From Candidatus Zixiibacteriota bacterium (GTDB taxonomy: Bacteria; Zixibacteria; MSB-5A5; GN15; FEB-12): a DNA stretch of 64,000 nucleotides. The stretch lies in contig JAWXAN010000074.1 of assembly GCA_034439475.1 (NCBI GenBank), forward strand, positions 1 to 64,000. Direction: 5' to 3'. Below the pieces are notes generated by a model. It had not been told where the DNA came from, ran no database searches, and saw nothing but the letters and a program-made list of their open reading frames with translations. Numbering within the stretch: the stretch's first letter is position 1; every line of letters starts with the position of its first letter. This document shows positions 6,771-13,981 of this stretch, piece by piece. The translations under genes and the position numbers were made by a program.

Positions 6771-8183
6771 TTAGTTACCAATCTTGCGAATAGCTGTTGT
6801 AAATGGCTCCCACATCGGCAGGAGAATTGGTGTCTGGCTTAACTTGGCTGTGTCTTCTTCTGATAGGAGCTTTTTGTCGATAACTGTTACATAGACATAT
6901 TGATCGAACCAATCATTATAAAGGTACCAAAAGCCTTTGTCCCCTTTTGCTGTTCCCCAGCTATTTTCGACAAGCCATTTCGCGGGCAGGCTTCCTGCAA
7001 CCGTGTCAACTCCAACAAAAGCCATCGCATGGGTCGGTGAACATTCTCCATAGGCAAGCTGGTTTGCCTTGGACATAGAGAAATCTGTCTGAAGAATGCC
7101 GCTGTAATCATAGATATCTTTAGCCAATAAGCCCGAATCGCTGATATGTTCATGTCCGACATCGCAAGCAAACCAAACAGCCTGGCTGTCAAGAAGCATT
7201 TTTAGGGCGTAGGTCTTGTGTTTGTCGATGGGCAGATTAAGTACGGTCATGTCTGGTCTATCGGCCATATTGCGGCTCAACTCGAGCTGAAACACTTTGT
7301 CGTAGGGGTAATTAGGGTTGTCCATCAAAGCAACATAGTCTGGCAGGGACCCGCCCACATATTCGCGGTAGAACGAATGCGGCGTGTATTTTTTGGGCAA
7401 TACCTGGGTGGAGTCTTTGGCTTCATAACGAAAGGTGAACTCAGTCGGGGGATTGCCATAGCTAAAGACAAGCAATTTATATATCTCAGCCAACATTGCT
7501 TCTTTCTTTTTGCGCAGTGACCCGATTGATGTTCCATTGCGGTGCAGGGAACGAAGCTCAGCAGCATCGGCGCGGAGTTTACGATTGATAAGCGTGTTTA
7601 TCGCGCCAGTGGAGGCAGATTGTTTGGATTCAGGCATAGCGGTAAGCGGAACAATACCGTACTTTTGGATGAGATCCGAAAAGTAATTCCACCAGCCGCC
7701 ATCGCCGGTCGGGTCAGAGACAAGCATATCGACCACCCTGTCCGTTGTCGGCAAGCTCCCGGTGCTGATAATCTGTTCTAAGAAAAGATTTGATTTTTCA
7801 AGTTTATCCCAGAATGTCAGATATGGCTGAGATAACTCAAAATCGGCAGTCTTTAAGCGTGTAGCCACATCCGGCGCCACTGTATTTAGCCCGGCGAACA
7901 TCCAGCATCGCCCCGAGCTACGTTGGTTCGTGATGCCTCCAGCTTTGAGTTTGAAGTTCATCAGCTTGTCGTGCTGAATGAGTTTCTCTCGGTTAAGGGA
8001 GAGGGCGTTTATCTCGTTATTGGTCACGATATTTACAATTCCCTTGTTATCTCCCAACTTAGCGTAGTCAGATGAAATCCTTTCGAGCAAACTTTTGTCA
8101 ATTCCTCCCAGTTGCTGCAAGTCTTCTGCTTGAAGGCGTGATACCAGAATCATGACGATTATTATAACGACACTGAGTTTCAT
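6771..8183 (-). CDS. pepC: Exported C1B-family cysteine aminopeptidase (bleomycin hydrolase type)
   Basis: A 470-residue papain-fold peptidase of the bleomycin hydrolase/PepC group (C1B). The catalytic Cys is near residue 93 in QRSSGRCWMFAG, His near 385 in CSPTHAMAFVGVD and Asn near 407 in VENSWGTAKGDKGFW, all intact. An N-terminal hydrophobic segment (KLSVVIIIVMILVSRLQA) looks like a signal peptide or anchor, so the enzyme is predicted to act in the periplasm or outside; classical PepC is cytoplasmic. In this family the C-terminus normally reaches into the active site and sets aminopeptidase specificity; here it ends MWEPFTTAIRKIGN. It reads divergently from the glutamate dehydrogenase gene. 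Confidence 0.88.
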   Translation of the reverse strand: MKLSVVIIIVMILVSRLQAEDLQQLGGIDKSLLERISSDYAKLGDNKGIVNIVTNNEINALSLNREKLIQHDKLMNFKLKAGGITNQRSSGRCWMFAGLNTVAPDVATRLKTADFELSQPYLTFWDKLEKSNLFLEQIISTGSLPTTDRVVDMLVSDPTGDGGWWNYFSDLIQKYGIVPLTAMPESKQSASTGAINTLINRKLRADAAELRSLHRNGTSIGSLRKKKEAMLAEIYKLLVFSYGNPPTEFTFRYEAKDSTQVLPKKYTPHSFYREYVGGSLPDYVALMDNPNYPYDKVFQLELSRNMADRPDMTVLNLPIDKHKTYALKMLLDSQAVWFACDVGHEHISDSGLLAKDIYDYSGILQTDFSMSKANQLAYGECSPTHAMAFVGVDTVAGSLPAKWLVENSWGTAKGDKGFWYLYNDWFDQYVYVTVIDKKLLSEEDTAKLSQTPILLPMWEPFTTAIRKIGN

Positions 8184-8405
8184 GGCTGTTCCTCGTTTCT
8201 TGTGTGAGCAAGCGTATCTCTTAAGTCTACTACAAAAGTCAAAAAAAGCAAATAAATCGGTTGGCCACGGAGCCTTGCGGCCTAAAAAGAGTGTTTCCGA
8301 GGTGAATATCTCTCAAAATGAATCTTGCGAATTTGATTCAGACAGCATAGTATACAGCGCGAAAGAGTCCACTGAACGACAGAAACGTGGTCCCTGGAGG
8401 GTTAA

Positions 8406-9890
8406 ATGAAAACTGCAGCGGCAGTGAAAATAAAGCAGAGACCTGCCAGCCACGGGCGCACTGAGGAGAATATGGCCGAGCAACATTTGTCATTTTTTGA
8501 GACCGTGGGAGCGTTTTTTGATAAGGCCGCTGTGCATACCAAATACCATCCCGGGCTCTTAAGTCAGATCAAGATGTGTAATAGCATTTATGAATTCAAG
8601 TTTCCCTTGCGCCTCGAAGACGGCAATATTCAGATAATTCAGGCCTTTCGAGTCGAACACAGCCATCATAAACTTCCCACCAAGGGGGGGATTCGTTACA
8701 GCGAAATGGTAAACGAAGATGAAGTAAAAGCTTTGGCCGCGCTTATGACGTATAAGTGCGCGGTAGTCGATGTACCACACGGAGGTGCCAAGGGCGGGAT
8801 TAAGATTGAACCCCGAAATTACACTGAAGAACAACTGGAAAGAATAACCCGTCGCTACACCGCAGAATTGGTAAAAAAGAATTTTATAGGGCCCGGCATC
8901 GACGTCCCGGCTCCGGACTATGGAACAGGCCCGCGTGAAATGGCGTGGATCGTTGACACTTACGCCGCGCTCAACCCGGGGCAATTGGATGCTGCGGCCT
9001 GTGTAACCGGCAAGCCGCTTGCCCAAGGCGGTATCAATGGTCGAACCGAAGCGACAGGACGAGGTATCTTTTTTGCTGTTACCCGAGCAACATCATACGC
9101 CGACGATATGAAAGCGCTCGGGTTGTCGCCCGGTGTTGAAGGCAAAAAAGTCGCCGTGCAGGGACTTGGCAATGTCGGCTATTATGCCGCAAAATTCCAT
9201 CAGGAAGCTGGCGCGCTTCTGGTTGGCTTGTCCGAGTTCGAAGGCGCGATCTACAATCCGAAGGGAATGGATATCGATGCCGTGATGGCGCACCGAAAGG
9301 CCACTGGTTCGATCTTGAACTTTGCAGGCGCAAAAAATCTTAAGAAGAGTATAGATGTTCTCGAGGTTGAATGTGATATTCTCATCCCAGCGGCGCTGGA
9401 GACCCAGATAACTGTGGCAAATGCCGGGCGGATCAAGGCGAAAATTATTGCCGAAGGCGCCAATGGCCCCACTACCTCTGATGCCGATGATATTCTCATC
9501 AAGAACGGCATCATGGTACTTCCTGATATGTATGCCAACGCTGGCGGAGTGACCGTTTCATATTTTGAATGGCTCAAAAACCTGAGTCACGTCCGCTTTG
9601 GACGGATGAGTAAGCGTTTTGACGAAGGCACAAACACTCGTTTACTTGATGCCATCGAAAATATCACTGGTCGAAGACTTTCGCAGGAAGAACGAAGACT
9701 AATTATTCGCGGGGCCGATGAAATTGATCTGGTCAACTCAGGACTTGAAGAGACGATGTACAACGCGTACGATGTGATTCGTGAAGTGAAGAAGTCGAAG
9801 AAAAAAATTCCTGATCTGCGCACGGCGGCATTTGTGTCGGTGATTGATAAAATCGCTGTTTCGTACGCACAGCTTGGAATATTTCCTTAG
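8406..9890 (+). CDS. gdhA: Glutamate dehydrogenase (Glu/Leu/Phe/Val family)
   Basis: This enzyme interconverts glutamate and 2-oxoglutarate plus ammonia. The substrate-binding region [19 protein letters not shown] and the catalytic-lysine region [15 protein letters not shown] are present, followed by [10 protein letters not shown] and a Rossmann NAD(P) motif [13 protein letters not shown]. It is 494 residues from ATG 8406, which has a GGAGGG site 4 bp upstream. A second ATG at 8472 ([12 protein letters not shown]) also has a strong GAGGAG site and matches the usual length of the family better, so the true start is uncertain by 22 codons. A strong terminator follows at 9916. Cofactor preference is not decided by what I can see. 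Confidence 0.93.
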   Translation: MKTAAAVKIKQRPASHGRTEENMAEQHLSFFETVGAFFDKAAVHTKYHPGLLSQIKMCNSIYEFKFPLRLEDGNIQIIQAFRVEHSHHKLPTKGGIRYSEMVNEDEVKALAALMTYKCAVVDVPHGGAKGGIKIEPRNYTEEQLERITRRYTAELVKKNFIGPGIDVPAPDYGTGPREMAWIVDTYAALNPGQLDAAACVTGKPLAQGGINGRTEATGRGIFFAVTRATSYADDMKALGLSPGVEGKKVAVQGLGNVGYYAAKFHQEAGALLVGLSEFEGAIYNPKGMDIDAVMAHRKATGSILNFAGAKNLKKSIDVLEVECDILIPAALETQITVANAGRIKAKIIAEGANGPTTSDADDILIKNGIMVLPDMYANAGGVTVSYFEWLKNLSHVRFGRMSKRFDEGTNTRLLDAIENITGRRLSQEERRLIIRGADEIDLVNSGLEETMYNAYDVIREVKKSKKKIPDLRTAAFVSVIDKIAVSYAQLGIFP

Positions 9891-9915
9891 TCGATTATGT
9901 GAAATTGTTTGATAG

Positions 9916-9949
9916 AACGGCCGTCCATCGATATGGTCGGCCGTTTTTT
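9916..9949 (+). terminator. Rho-independent terminator after gdhA
   Basis: AACGGCC (9916-9922) pairs with GGCCGTT (9939-9945) around a 16-nt loop that can itself fold (CCAtcgatATGG), followed by a run of T. It lies 26 bp after the gdhA stop. Confidence 0.85.
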
Positions 9950-9974
9950 ATGATGTGAAAGTGATACAAAATTG

Positions 9975-10003
9975 TTGACTGTCGCTGACTCACACACTAT
10001 TCT
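9975..10003 (+). promoter_or_regulatory. Promoter of Cys-rich peptide gene 1
   Basis: TTGACT (9975-9980) and TATTCT (9998-10003) are separated by exactly 17 bp, close to the sigma-70 consensus. The -35 box, -10 box, spacing and the following 5' leader are all repeated upstream of the second peptide gene at 10389-10417, which argues that they are functional. The leader then carries AAAGGAGGTGA at 10011-10021, a near-perfect match to the 16S rRNA 3' end. Confidence 0.75.
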
Positions 10004-10027
10004 GTCTCTGAAAGGAGGTGAGAGAAT

Positions 10028-10231
10028 ATGCGCAAACTTATCGCTGGCCTTGTTCTAATCTTTGCCGCCGCGTTCGTCGTTGGCAGTGTAATGGCAGCCA
10101 AGCCGTTACCGGGCAACTGTACTTACAGGTGTGATTGCATGGGAAATCCATTGAAATGCTGTACGTTTGATGGTGTTACCACATGTAAACCCACAATGGA
10201 TATCGGCTGTCCTCAGATAATTACCTGTTAA
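10028..10231 (+). CDS. Secreted eight-cysteine mini-protein 1
   Basis: A 67-residue preprotein. Residues 2-23 form a classical signal peptide (MRKLIAGLVLIFAAAF, then cleavage after SVMA). The mature part of about 44 residues has eight cysteines spaced C-x3-C-x-C-x6-CC-x7-C-x7-C-x5-C, enough for four disulfides, with little else hydrophobic. The ribosome binding site AAAGGAGGTGA lies at 10011-10021, so the gene is set up for high expression. I do not recognise a family; knottin-like, bacteriocin-like or metal-binding roles are all possible. It has a close paralogue 210 bp downstream, and a membrane-bound CPPC protein follows the pair. Confidence 0.75.
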   Translation: MRKLIAGLVLIFAAAFVVGSVMAAKPLPGNCTYRCDCMGNPLKCCTFDGVTTCKPTMDIGCPQIITC

Positions 10232-10273
10232 TTAAGGTAGTCCAGGGCAAGGGATAATTGAAAGATTGACAAT

Positions 10274-10301
10274 GCGGGGATGGGTAGAATCTTATCCCCA
10301 C
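10274..10301 (+). other. Conserved RNA hairpin after peptide gene 1
   Basis: GGGGAT (10276-10281) pairs with ATCCCC (10294-10299) around a loop containing GGTAGAATCTT. The same motif recurs after the second peptide gene with a longer, perfect 9-bp stem. No T-run follows, so it looks more like an mRNA-stabilising or regulatory 3' structure than a terminator. Confidence 0.5.
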
Positions 10302-10332
10302 AATCGGTTATTTAATTTTGAATCGATGATAT

Positions 10333-10363
10333 GGCCGCCCATATATATGGGAGGCCTTTTTTT
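10333..10363 (+). terminator. Rho-independent terminator after peptide gene 1
   Basis: GGCC-g-CCCATA (from 10333) pairs with TATGGG-a-GGCC (to 10356), followed by seven T (10357-10363). It separates the two peptide genes, so each appears to have its own transcript. Confidence 0.85.
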
Positions 10364-10388
10364 GTGACTTGGTTGTAGCTCAAAATTG

Positions 10389-10417
10389 TTGACTGTGGAC
10401 AATTCACACATTATTCT
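10389..10417 (+). promoter_or_regulatory. Promoter of Cys-rich peptide gene 2
   Basis: TTGACT (10389-10394), 17-bp spacer, TATTCT (10412-10417). This is the same architecture as the copy at 9975-10003, with only the spacer sequence partly changed. Confidence 0.75.
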
Positions 10418-10441
10418 GTCTCTGAAAGGAGGTGAGAGAAT

Positions 10442-10642
10442 ATGCGCAAACTTATCGCTGGACTTGTTCTAATCTTTGCCGCCGCGTTCGTCGTTGGCAG
10501 TGTAATGGCCGAGTCACTACCAAGGAACTGTTTTTACGACTGTGATTGTCTGGGGAACCCTGTGAAATGTTGTACACATAATGGTGTTACTACATGTAAA
10601 CCCTCGAACAATATCGGCTGTCCTCCAATAGTGTCCTGTTAA
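10442..10642 (+). CDS. Secreted eight-cysteine mini-protein 2
   Basis: A 66-residue preprotein with a signal peptide almost identical to copy 1 (cleavage after SVMA) and a diverged mature part (starting ESLPRNCFYDCDC). The cysteine spacing C-x3-C-x-C-x6-CC-x7-C-x7-C-x5-C is fully conserved, as are GNP and NGVTTCKP-like segments, while many exposed positions differ (for example Arg to Asp, Phe to His, Met to Asn). The strong ribosome binding site AAAGGAGGTGA precedes ATG 10442. A conserved leader with a variable mature region resembles secreted toxin or antimicrobial peptide families, but no activity can be read from the sequence. No terminator precedes the next gene, so read-through into the redoxin gene is possible. 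Confidence 0.75.
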   Translation: MRKLIAGLVLIFAAAFVVGSVMAESLPRNCFYDCDCLGNPVKCCTHNGVTTCKPSNNIGCPPIVSC

Positions 10643-10684
10643 TTTAGGTACTTCTGAACAAAGGATAATCGAGAGATTGACAAT

Positions 10685-10712
10685 GCGGGGATAGGTAGAA
10701 TCTTATCCCCGC
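10685..10712 (+). other. Conserved RNA hairpin after peptide gene 2
   Basis: GCGGGGATA (10685-10693) pairs perfectly with TATCCCCGC (10704-10712) around a 10-nt loop GGTAGAATCT. It matches the hairpin after copy 1 in stem and loop. No T-run follows. Confidence 0.55.
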
Positions 10713-10787
10713 GCTCTTATTTGGTGTTATTGTGAAAAGCAAAATTTCTCCCAATGGCAGATTTCAAGCAGAAGGCTAAATAATTAG

Positions 10788-11369
10788 ATGAGTGAGCAGA
10801 AAAACAATTCTTTAAGCATTTCCAAAATCATTCTGATTGCAATATTAGTTTTTGGAGCAGTATTCGGCGGAGTTTATATGGGTCTCAGAAGTAGATCACA
10901 AGAACCGGAGCCGATACTTTCAATGGACGGCGATACATTGCTGACAAGCTTCACCAATGGGACCATATTTCCGCAAGAAGAGTTTATGACTGAGGAGGGG
11001 ACGCTAATCAGCAGCGCCGAACTTTATAAAGATTCCGGGGCAGTGCTCTTGTTTATGGAACTAGGATGTCCGCCATGCAACGAAATCTCCCAGCTCTGGC
11101 AGGATATGATTGACAGCAATCTGATAGATCGGCAGCGCGTCGCCGGCATCACGTACAGCCTTCCCGGTGAGATACGCATGTATAAAAAAGAGCATTCCAT
11201 CAACTTTCTTATCTATTCAGATACCGGTCTGGTGTTTATGACAAAATATGACGTGAGGAATTTTCCCTTGGCTGTCTATGTCGGTCAGTCCGGAAAAGTG
11301 CAAGGTCACACATTCGACTCAAAAGAACGAATAGATGCCAATACTATTGCGATCTACCTGGCGCAATAG
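10788..11369 (+). CDS. Membrane-anchored thioredoxin-fold protein (TlpA-like, CPPC)
   Basis: A 193-residue protein. One membrane helix at residues about 11-31 (ISKIILIAILVFGAVFGGVY) anchors a periplasmic domain. The domain has a redox motif GCPPCNEI (CXXC with Pro-Pro) after a beta strand AVLLFMELG, then a cis-Pro-like NFPLAVYVGQSGK, as in TlpA/ResA-type redoxins. CPPC centres occur in several periplasmic thiol oxidoreductases. It directly follows the two secreted eight-cysteine peptides, about 145 bp downstream without an obvious terminator, so helping to form or repair their disulfides is an attractive but untested role. A general envelope reductase role, for example in cytochrome maturation, is the alternative. 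Confidence 0.75.
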   Translation: MSEQKNNSLSISKIILIAILVFGAVFGGVYMGLRSRSQEPEPILSMDGDTLLTSFTNGTIFPQEEFMTEEGTLISSAELYKDSGAVLLFMELGCPPCNEISQLWQDMIDSNLIDRQRVAGITYSLPGEIRMYKKEHSINFLIYSDTGLVFMTKYDVRNFPLAVYVGQSGKVQGHTFDSKERIDANTIAIYLAQ

Positions 11370-11393
11370 CCGGCTGAACAGGGAATTGTGTTG

Positions 11394-12353
11394 TTAGTCC
11401 TTGATTACTTTGACGAGCGTTGGATGCGCGTTATTGTTTAGCCCGATTGATGCGGCTTCGCGGATATCATGAGCGAGGGTGACTGACGGCCGCGCGTCGT
11501 CGAGACCGAATCCACGTCCCTCGACTGTTTCGCGGTAGACCTCGGTGTGCAGGTCAGTGAATCCCTCAGAGAATTCAAGCTCGGCTCCGTCGATGATTAT
11601 TGAACGGAAAGTCGGTTGGTCTTTGGCGACAATCTCAAGAGGCAAATCCTGCCGGTCAATAGAGAGAAACCAGCGAACACGAGCATTCTGAAGCTCAATA
11701 AAGCCTCCGGTTTTGGTGCTTGAGCTATAATGCACCTCGCTATGTTGAACTGGTCCAAAGAGCCATATAAGCAGATCAAAAAAGTGGATTCCGATATTTG
11801 TTGCAAGGCCGCCAGAACGGTCGCGCTGGCCCTTCCATGAAACGAGATACCAAATTCCGCGCGATGTGATATAGGTGAGATCCACTTCGTGTTTCTTTGC
11901 GCTTTTCTCAGAGCTGTATTTGGCTTTCAAGGCTTTCAATGCAGGATGCACGCGAAGCTGTAGAATGGTATTTACCTTTTGACCGCTCTCGCGCTCCAGT
12001 TCTGCAAGGGCATCGATATTCCAGGGATTCAACACCAGCGGCTTTTCACAGATAGCATCGGCTCCGATACGCAAAGCAAACCGGACATGGGCATCATGGA
12101 GATAGTTCGGAGAGCATATCGAAAGATAGTGTATGCGCTGGTCTTCGCCGGCTCGACGAAGTTTATCGCAGTGGCGGTCGAAGCGTTCAAATTCGATGAA
12201 GAATTTGACATCATTAAAGAAACGGTCAAGAATACCCACTGAATCATTGGGGTCGACCGCGGCAATCAGTTTATTGCCTGTATCTTTGATTGCCTTGAGA
12301 TGACGGGGGGCGATATATCCGCCAACACCGGTTATTGCGAAATTCTTACTCAT
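11394..12353 (-). CDS. wbpB: Gfo/Idh/MocA oxidoreductase, WlbA/WbpB-like
   Basis: A 319-residue NAD-dependent dehydrogenase. It opens with a Rossmann motif GVGGYIAPRHLKAI and contains CEKPLVLNP, the lysine-bearing signature of the GFO/IDH family. The start FAITGVGGYIAPRHL, ICSPNYLHDAHVRFAL and ATNIGIHFFDLLIWLFG fit the WbpB/WlbA group, which oxidises UDP-GlcNAc-uronate at C3 in the synthesis of diacetylated aminouronic acids for O-antigens. No other genes of that pathway (WbpA, WbpE, WbpD) are nearby, so the pathway assignment is by similarity only. Confidence 0.8.
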   Translation of the reverse strand: MSKNFAITGVGGYIAPRHLKAIKDTGNKLIAAVDPNDSVGILDRFFNDVKFFIEFERFDRHCDKLRRAGEDQRIHYLSICSPNYLHDAHVRFALRIGADAICEKPLVLNPWNIDALAELERESGQKVNTILQLRVHPALKALKAKYSSEKSAKKHEVDLTYITSRGIWYLVSWKGQRDRSGGLATNIGIHFFDLLIWLFGPVQHSEVHYSSSTKTGGFIELQNARVRWFLSIDRQDLPLEIVAKDQPTFRSIIIDGAELEFSEGFTDLHTEVYRETVEGRGFGLDDARPSVTLAHDIREAASIGLNNNAHPTLVKVIKD

Positions 12354-12490
12354 ATATTTCTTTCATCGACATGCAAGTGGCAAAAGTAAATGATTGACAG
12401 TCCGTTTGAAAGCGGAATTTTTGGCGTGTTTGTCTGTTGTCAGTTTAAATACTTTCCTGAAAGAATATAATTCATACATTGAACACCAAT

Positions 12491-13918
12491 ATGGCAAAAG
12501 AGAAACCGAAACGGGTAACACCGCAGATTCTTAAAGGCTTCCGCGATTATTCTCCGAAAGAACAAATTGCTCGTGAAGAAATGCTGGGGAAAGTCCGCGA
12601 AGTTTTCGAACTGATGGGTTTTTTGCCGCTTCAGACGCCTTCCCTTGAATTTGCGCAGACATTGCTTGGACCGCATTATAGCCCCGATTCGCTTGCCGAG
12701 CTTTTTGGCTTTTTGGGACCCGATAAAGTTGAAATGGCGCTGCGCTATGAGTTTACTATCTCACTGGCGAGATATGTGGCTTCGCAGCCGAACCTGCCGC
12801 TTCCATTCCGCCGCTACCAGTATGGCAACGTCTGGAGAGTCGATAAACCGGGGCCGGGCAGGTATCGCGAGTTCATGCAGTTTGATATTGATATCGTGGG
12901 CACAAATAATATTCTCGCAGATGCCGAGATTATTGCGGCGATGGTGACGACGTTCGATCACTTAGGTGTCAGGAACTTCAAAGTTCGTTTTTCAAACCGA
13001 AAGATTCTGAACGGTATTCTCCGATGGGCGGGTGTTCCACCGGACAAGGGCCCGGATGTTTTGCGAGTCATCGATAAGCTTGAAAAGCAGGGGGAGGATG
13101 CCGTATTACGAGAACTTGGTTCCGGCAGAATTGACTCATCTGGCGACAAAATTATCGGTCTTGAGTTGCAGGGAGACATAATCGCCCGGTTGGATGAATT
13201 TTTGAGCAAGCCGACATTGGAACATTGCGAGCAACTCTTATCTACTCTTAACCATGAGACTGAAAGCCCTCTTGTTGGTATTGAGGAGTTGAGAAAGATT
13301 GAACAAATATTGGGCTCGCTTGAAATTGATTACACAAAATATTCAATAGACCCCACAATTGTCCGTGGACTTGGCTACTATACCGGCCCGGTTTTCGAGA
13401 CCACATTGCTCGACATGCCAGATTATGGGTCAGTATTTTCTGGCGGGCGGTATGACAATCTTATCAGCCGCTTTTCCAGCCAGCCCCTGTCGGGAGTAGG
13501 TGCATCTATTGGTATCGATCGCCTTCTTGCCGCTTTGATAGAGCTCAAAGCCTTATCGCTCCGAGAGGCGACATCGTCGGTTTTGGTGACAATCATGGAG
13601 CAGGACAAATTAGCTGAATATCTGAAAATCGTTCAAGAGCTCCGCTCGTCGGGAATTGCTTCAGAAATATACGTCGGAGAAACCAAGAATTTGACCAAAC
13701 AGATCAAGTACGCCGATAAAGTTGGGATTCCGTTTGCAGTGATGGTTGGCTCGGATGAATTTGCCGCAAATACTGTCACCATCAAAAATCTAAAAGCTGG
13801 CGGGAAGAAATCCACTGAGACAGAAGACCGAAGTCAATGGCTCGCCGCAGAAGGTGTACAGGAACAAATCCCGCGGTCATCTCTTGTTACCTATCTCAAA
13901 TCCAAACTGGCGCTGTAG
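12491..13918 (+). CDS. hisS: Histidyl-tRNA synthetase
   Basis: A class II aminoacyl-tRNA synthetase that charges tRNA-His. Motif 1/2 region: FRRYQYGNVWRVDKPGPGRY then EFMQFDIDIVG. The histidine-specific motif RGLGYYTGPVFE and motif 3 region GVGASIGIDRLLAAL are present. A C-terminal anticodon-binding domain (SVLVTIMEQDKLAEYLKIVQ ...) follows. I chose ATG 12491; an upstream TTG at 12479 adds four residues. Absence of a HisZ-like truncation and the presence of the C-terminal domain argue for a true synthetase. A weak TTGACA lies at 12394 but with a poor -10 box. Confidence 0.92.
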   Translation: MAKEKPKRVTPQILKGFRDYSPKEQIAREEMLGKVREVFELMGFLPLQTPSLEFAQTLLGPHYSPDSLAELFGFLGPDKVEMALRYEFTISLARYVASQPNLPLPFRRYQYGNVWRVDKPGPGRYREFMQFDIDIVGTNNILADAEIIAAMVTTFDHLGVRNFKVRFSNRKILNGILRWAGVPPDKGPDVLRVIDKLEKQGEDAVLRELGSGRIDSSGDKIIGLELQGDIIARLDEFLSKPTLEHCEQLLSTLNHETESPLVGIEELRKIEQILGSLEIDYTKYSIDPTIVRGLGYYTGPVFETTLLDMPDYGSVFSGGRYDNLISRFSSQPLSGVGASIGIDRLLAALIELKALSLREATSSVLVTIMEQDKLAEYLKIVQELRSSGIASEIYVGETKNLTKQIKYADKVGIPFAVMVGSDEFAANTVTIKNLKAGGKKSTETEDRSQWLAAEGVQEQIPRSSLVTYLKSKLAL

Positions 13919-13981
13919 GCTGAGTTGTTCGATTCTAAAACAGGTTGACTTCACTCTCTTATGGTCTATCTTTCCTCAGTC

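Larger units (their letters stand above)
9967..10231 (+). repeat. Tandem duplication of peptide gene plus promoter (copy 1; copy 2 at 10381-10642)
   Basis: Promoter, leader, ribosome binding site and signal-peptide codons are almost identical between 9967-10093 and 10381-10507. The leader peptide DNA differs at one position out of about 66. The mature-peptide DNA differs at roughly a quarter of positions, mostly changing amino acids but never cysteines. Downstream of each stop a related hairpin also recurs. Confidence 0.85.

Noticed and set aside
8152-8409. An 85-codon plus-strand frame between the peptidase and gdhA
   Set aside because: It starts inside the signal-peptide region of the minus-strand peptidase gene, overlaps the gdhA start and shows no domain. 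The gap more likely holds two divergent promoters.
10266-10290. TTGACA and TAGAAT near the hairpin after peptide gene 1, as a possible promoter
   Set aside because: The spacing is only 13 bp and the -10 box lies inside the hairpin loop, so it is unlikely to be a sigma-70 promoter.
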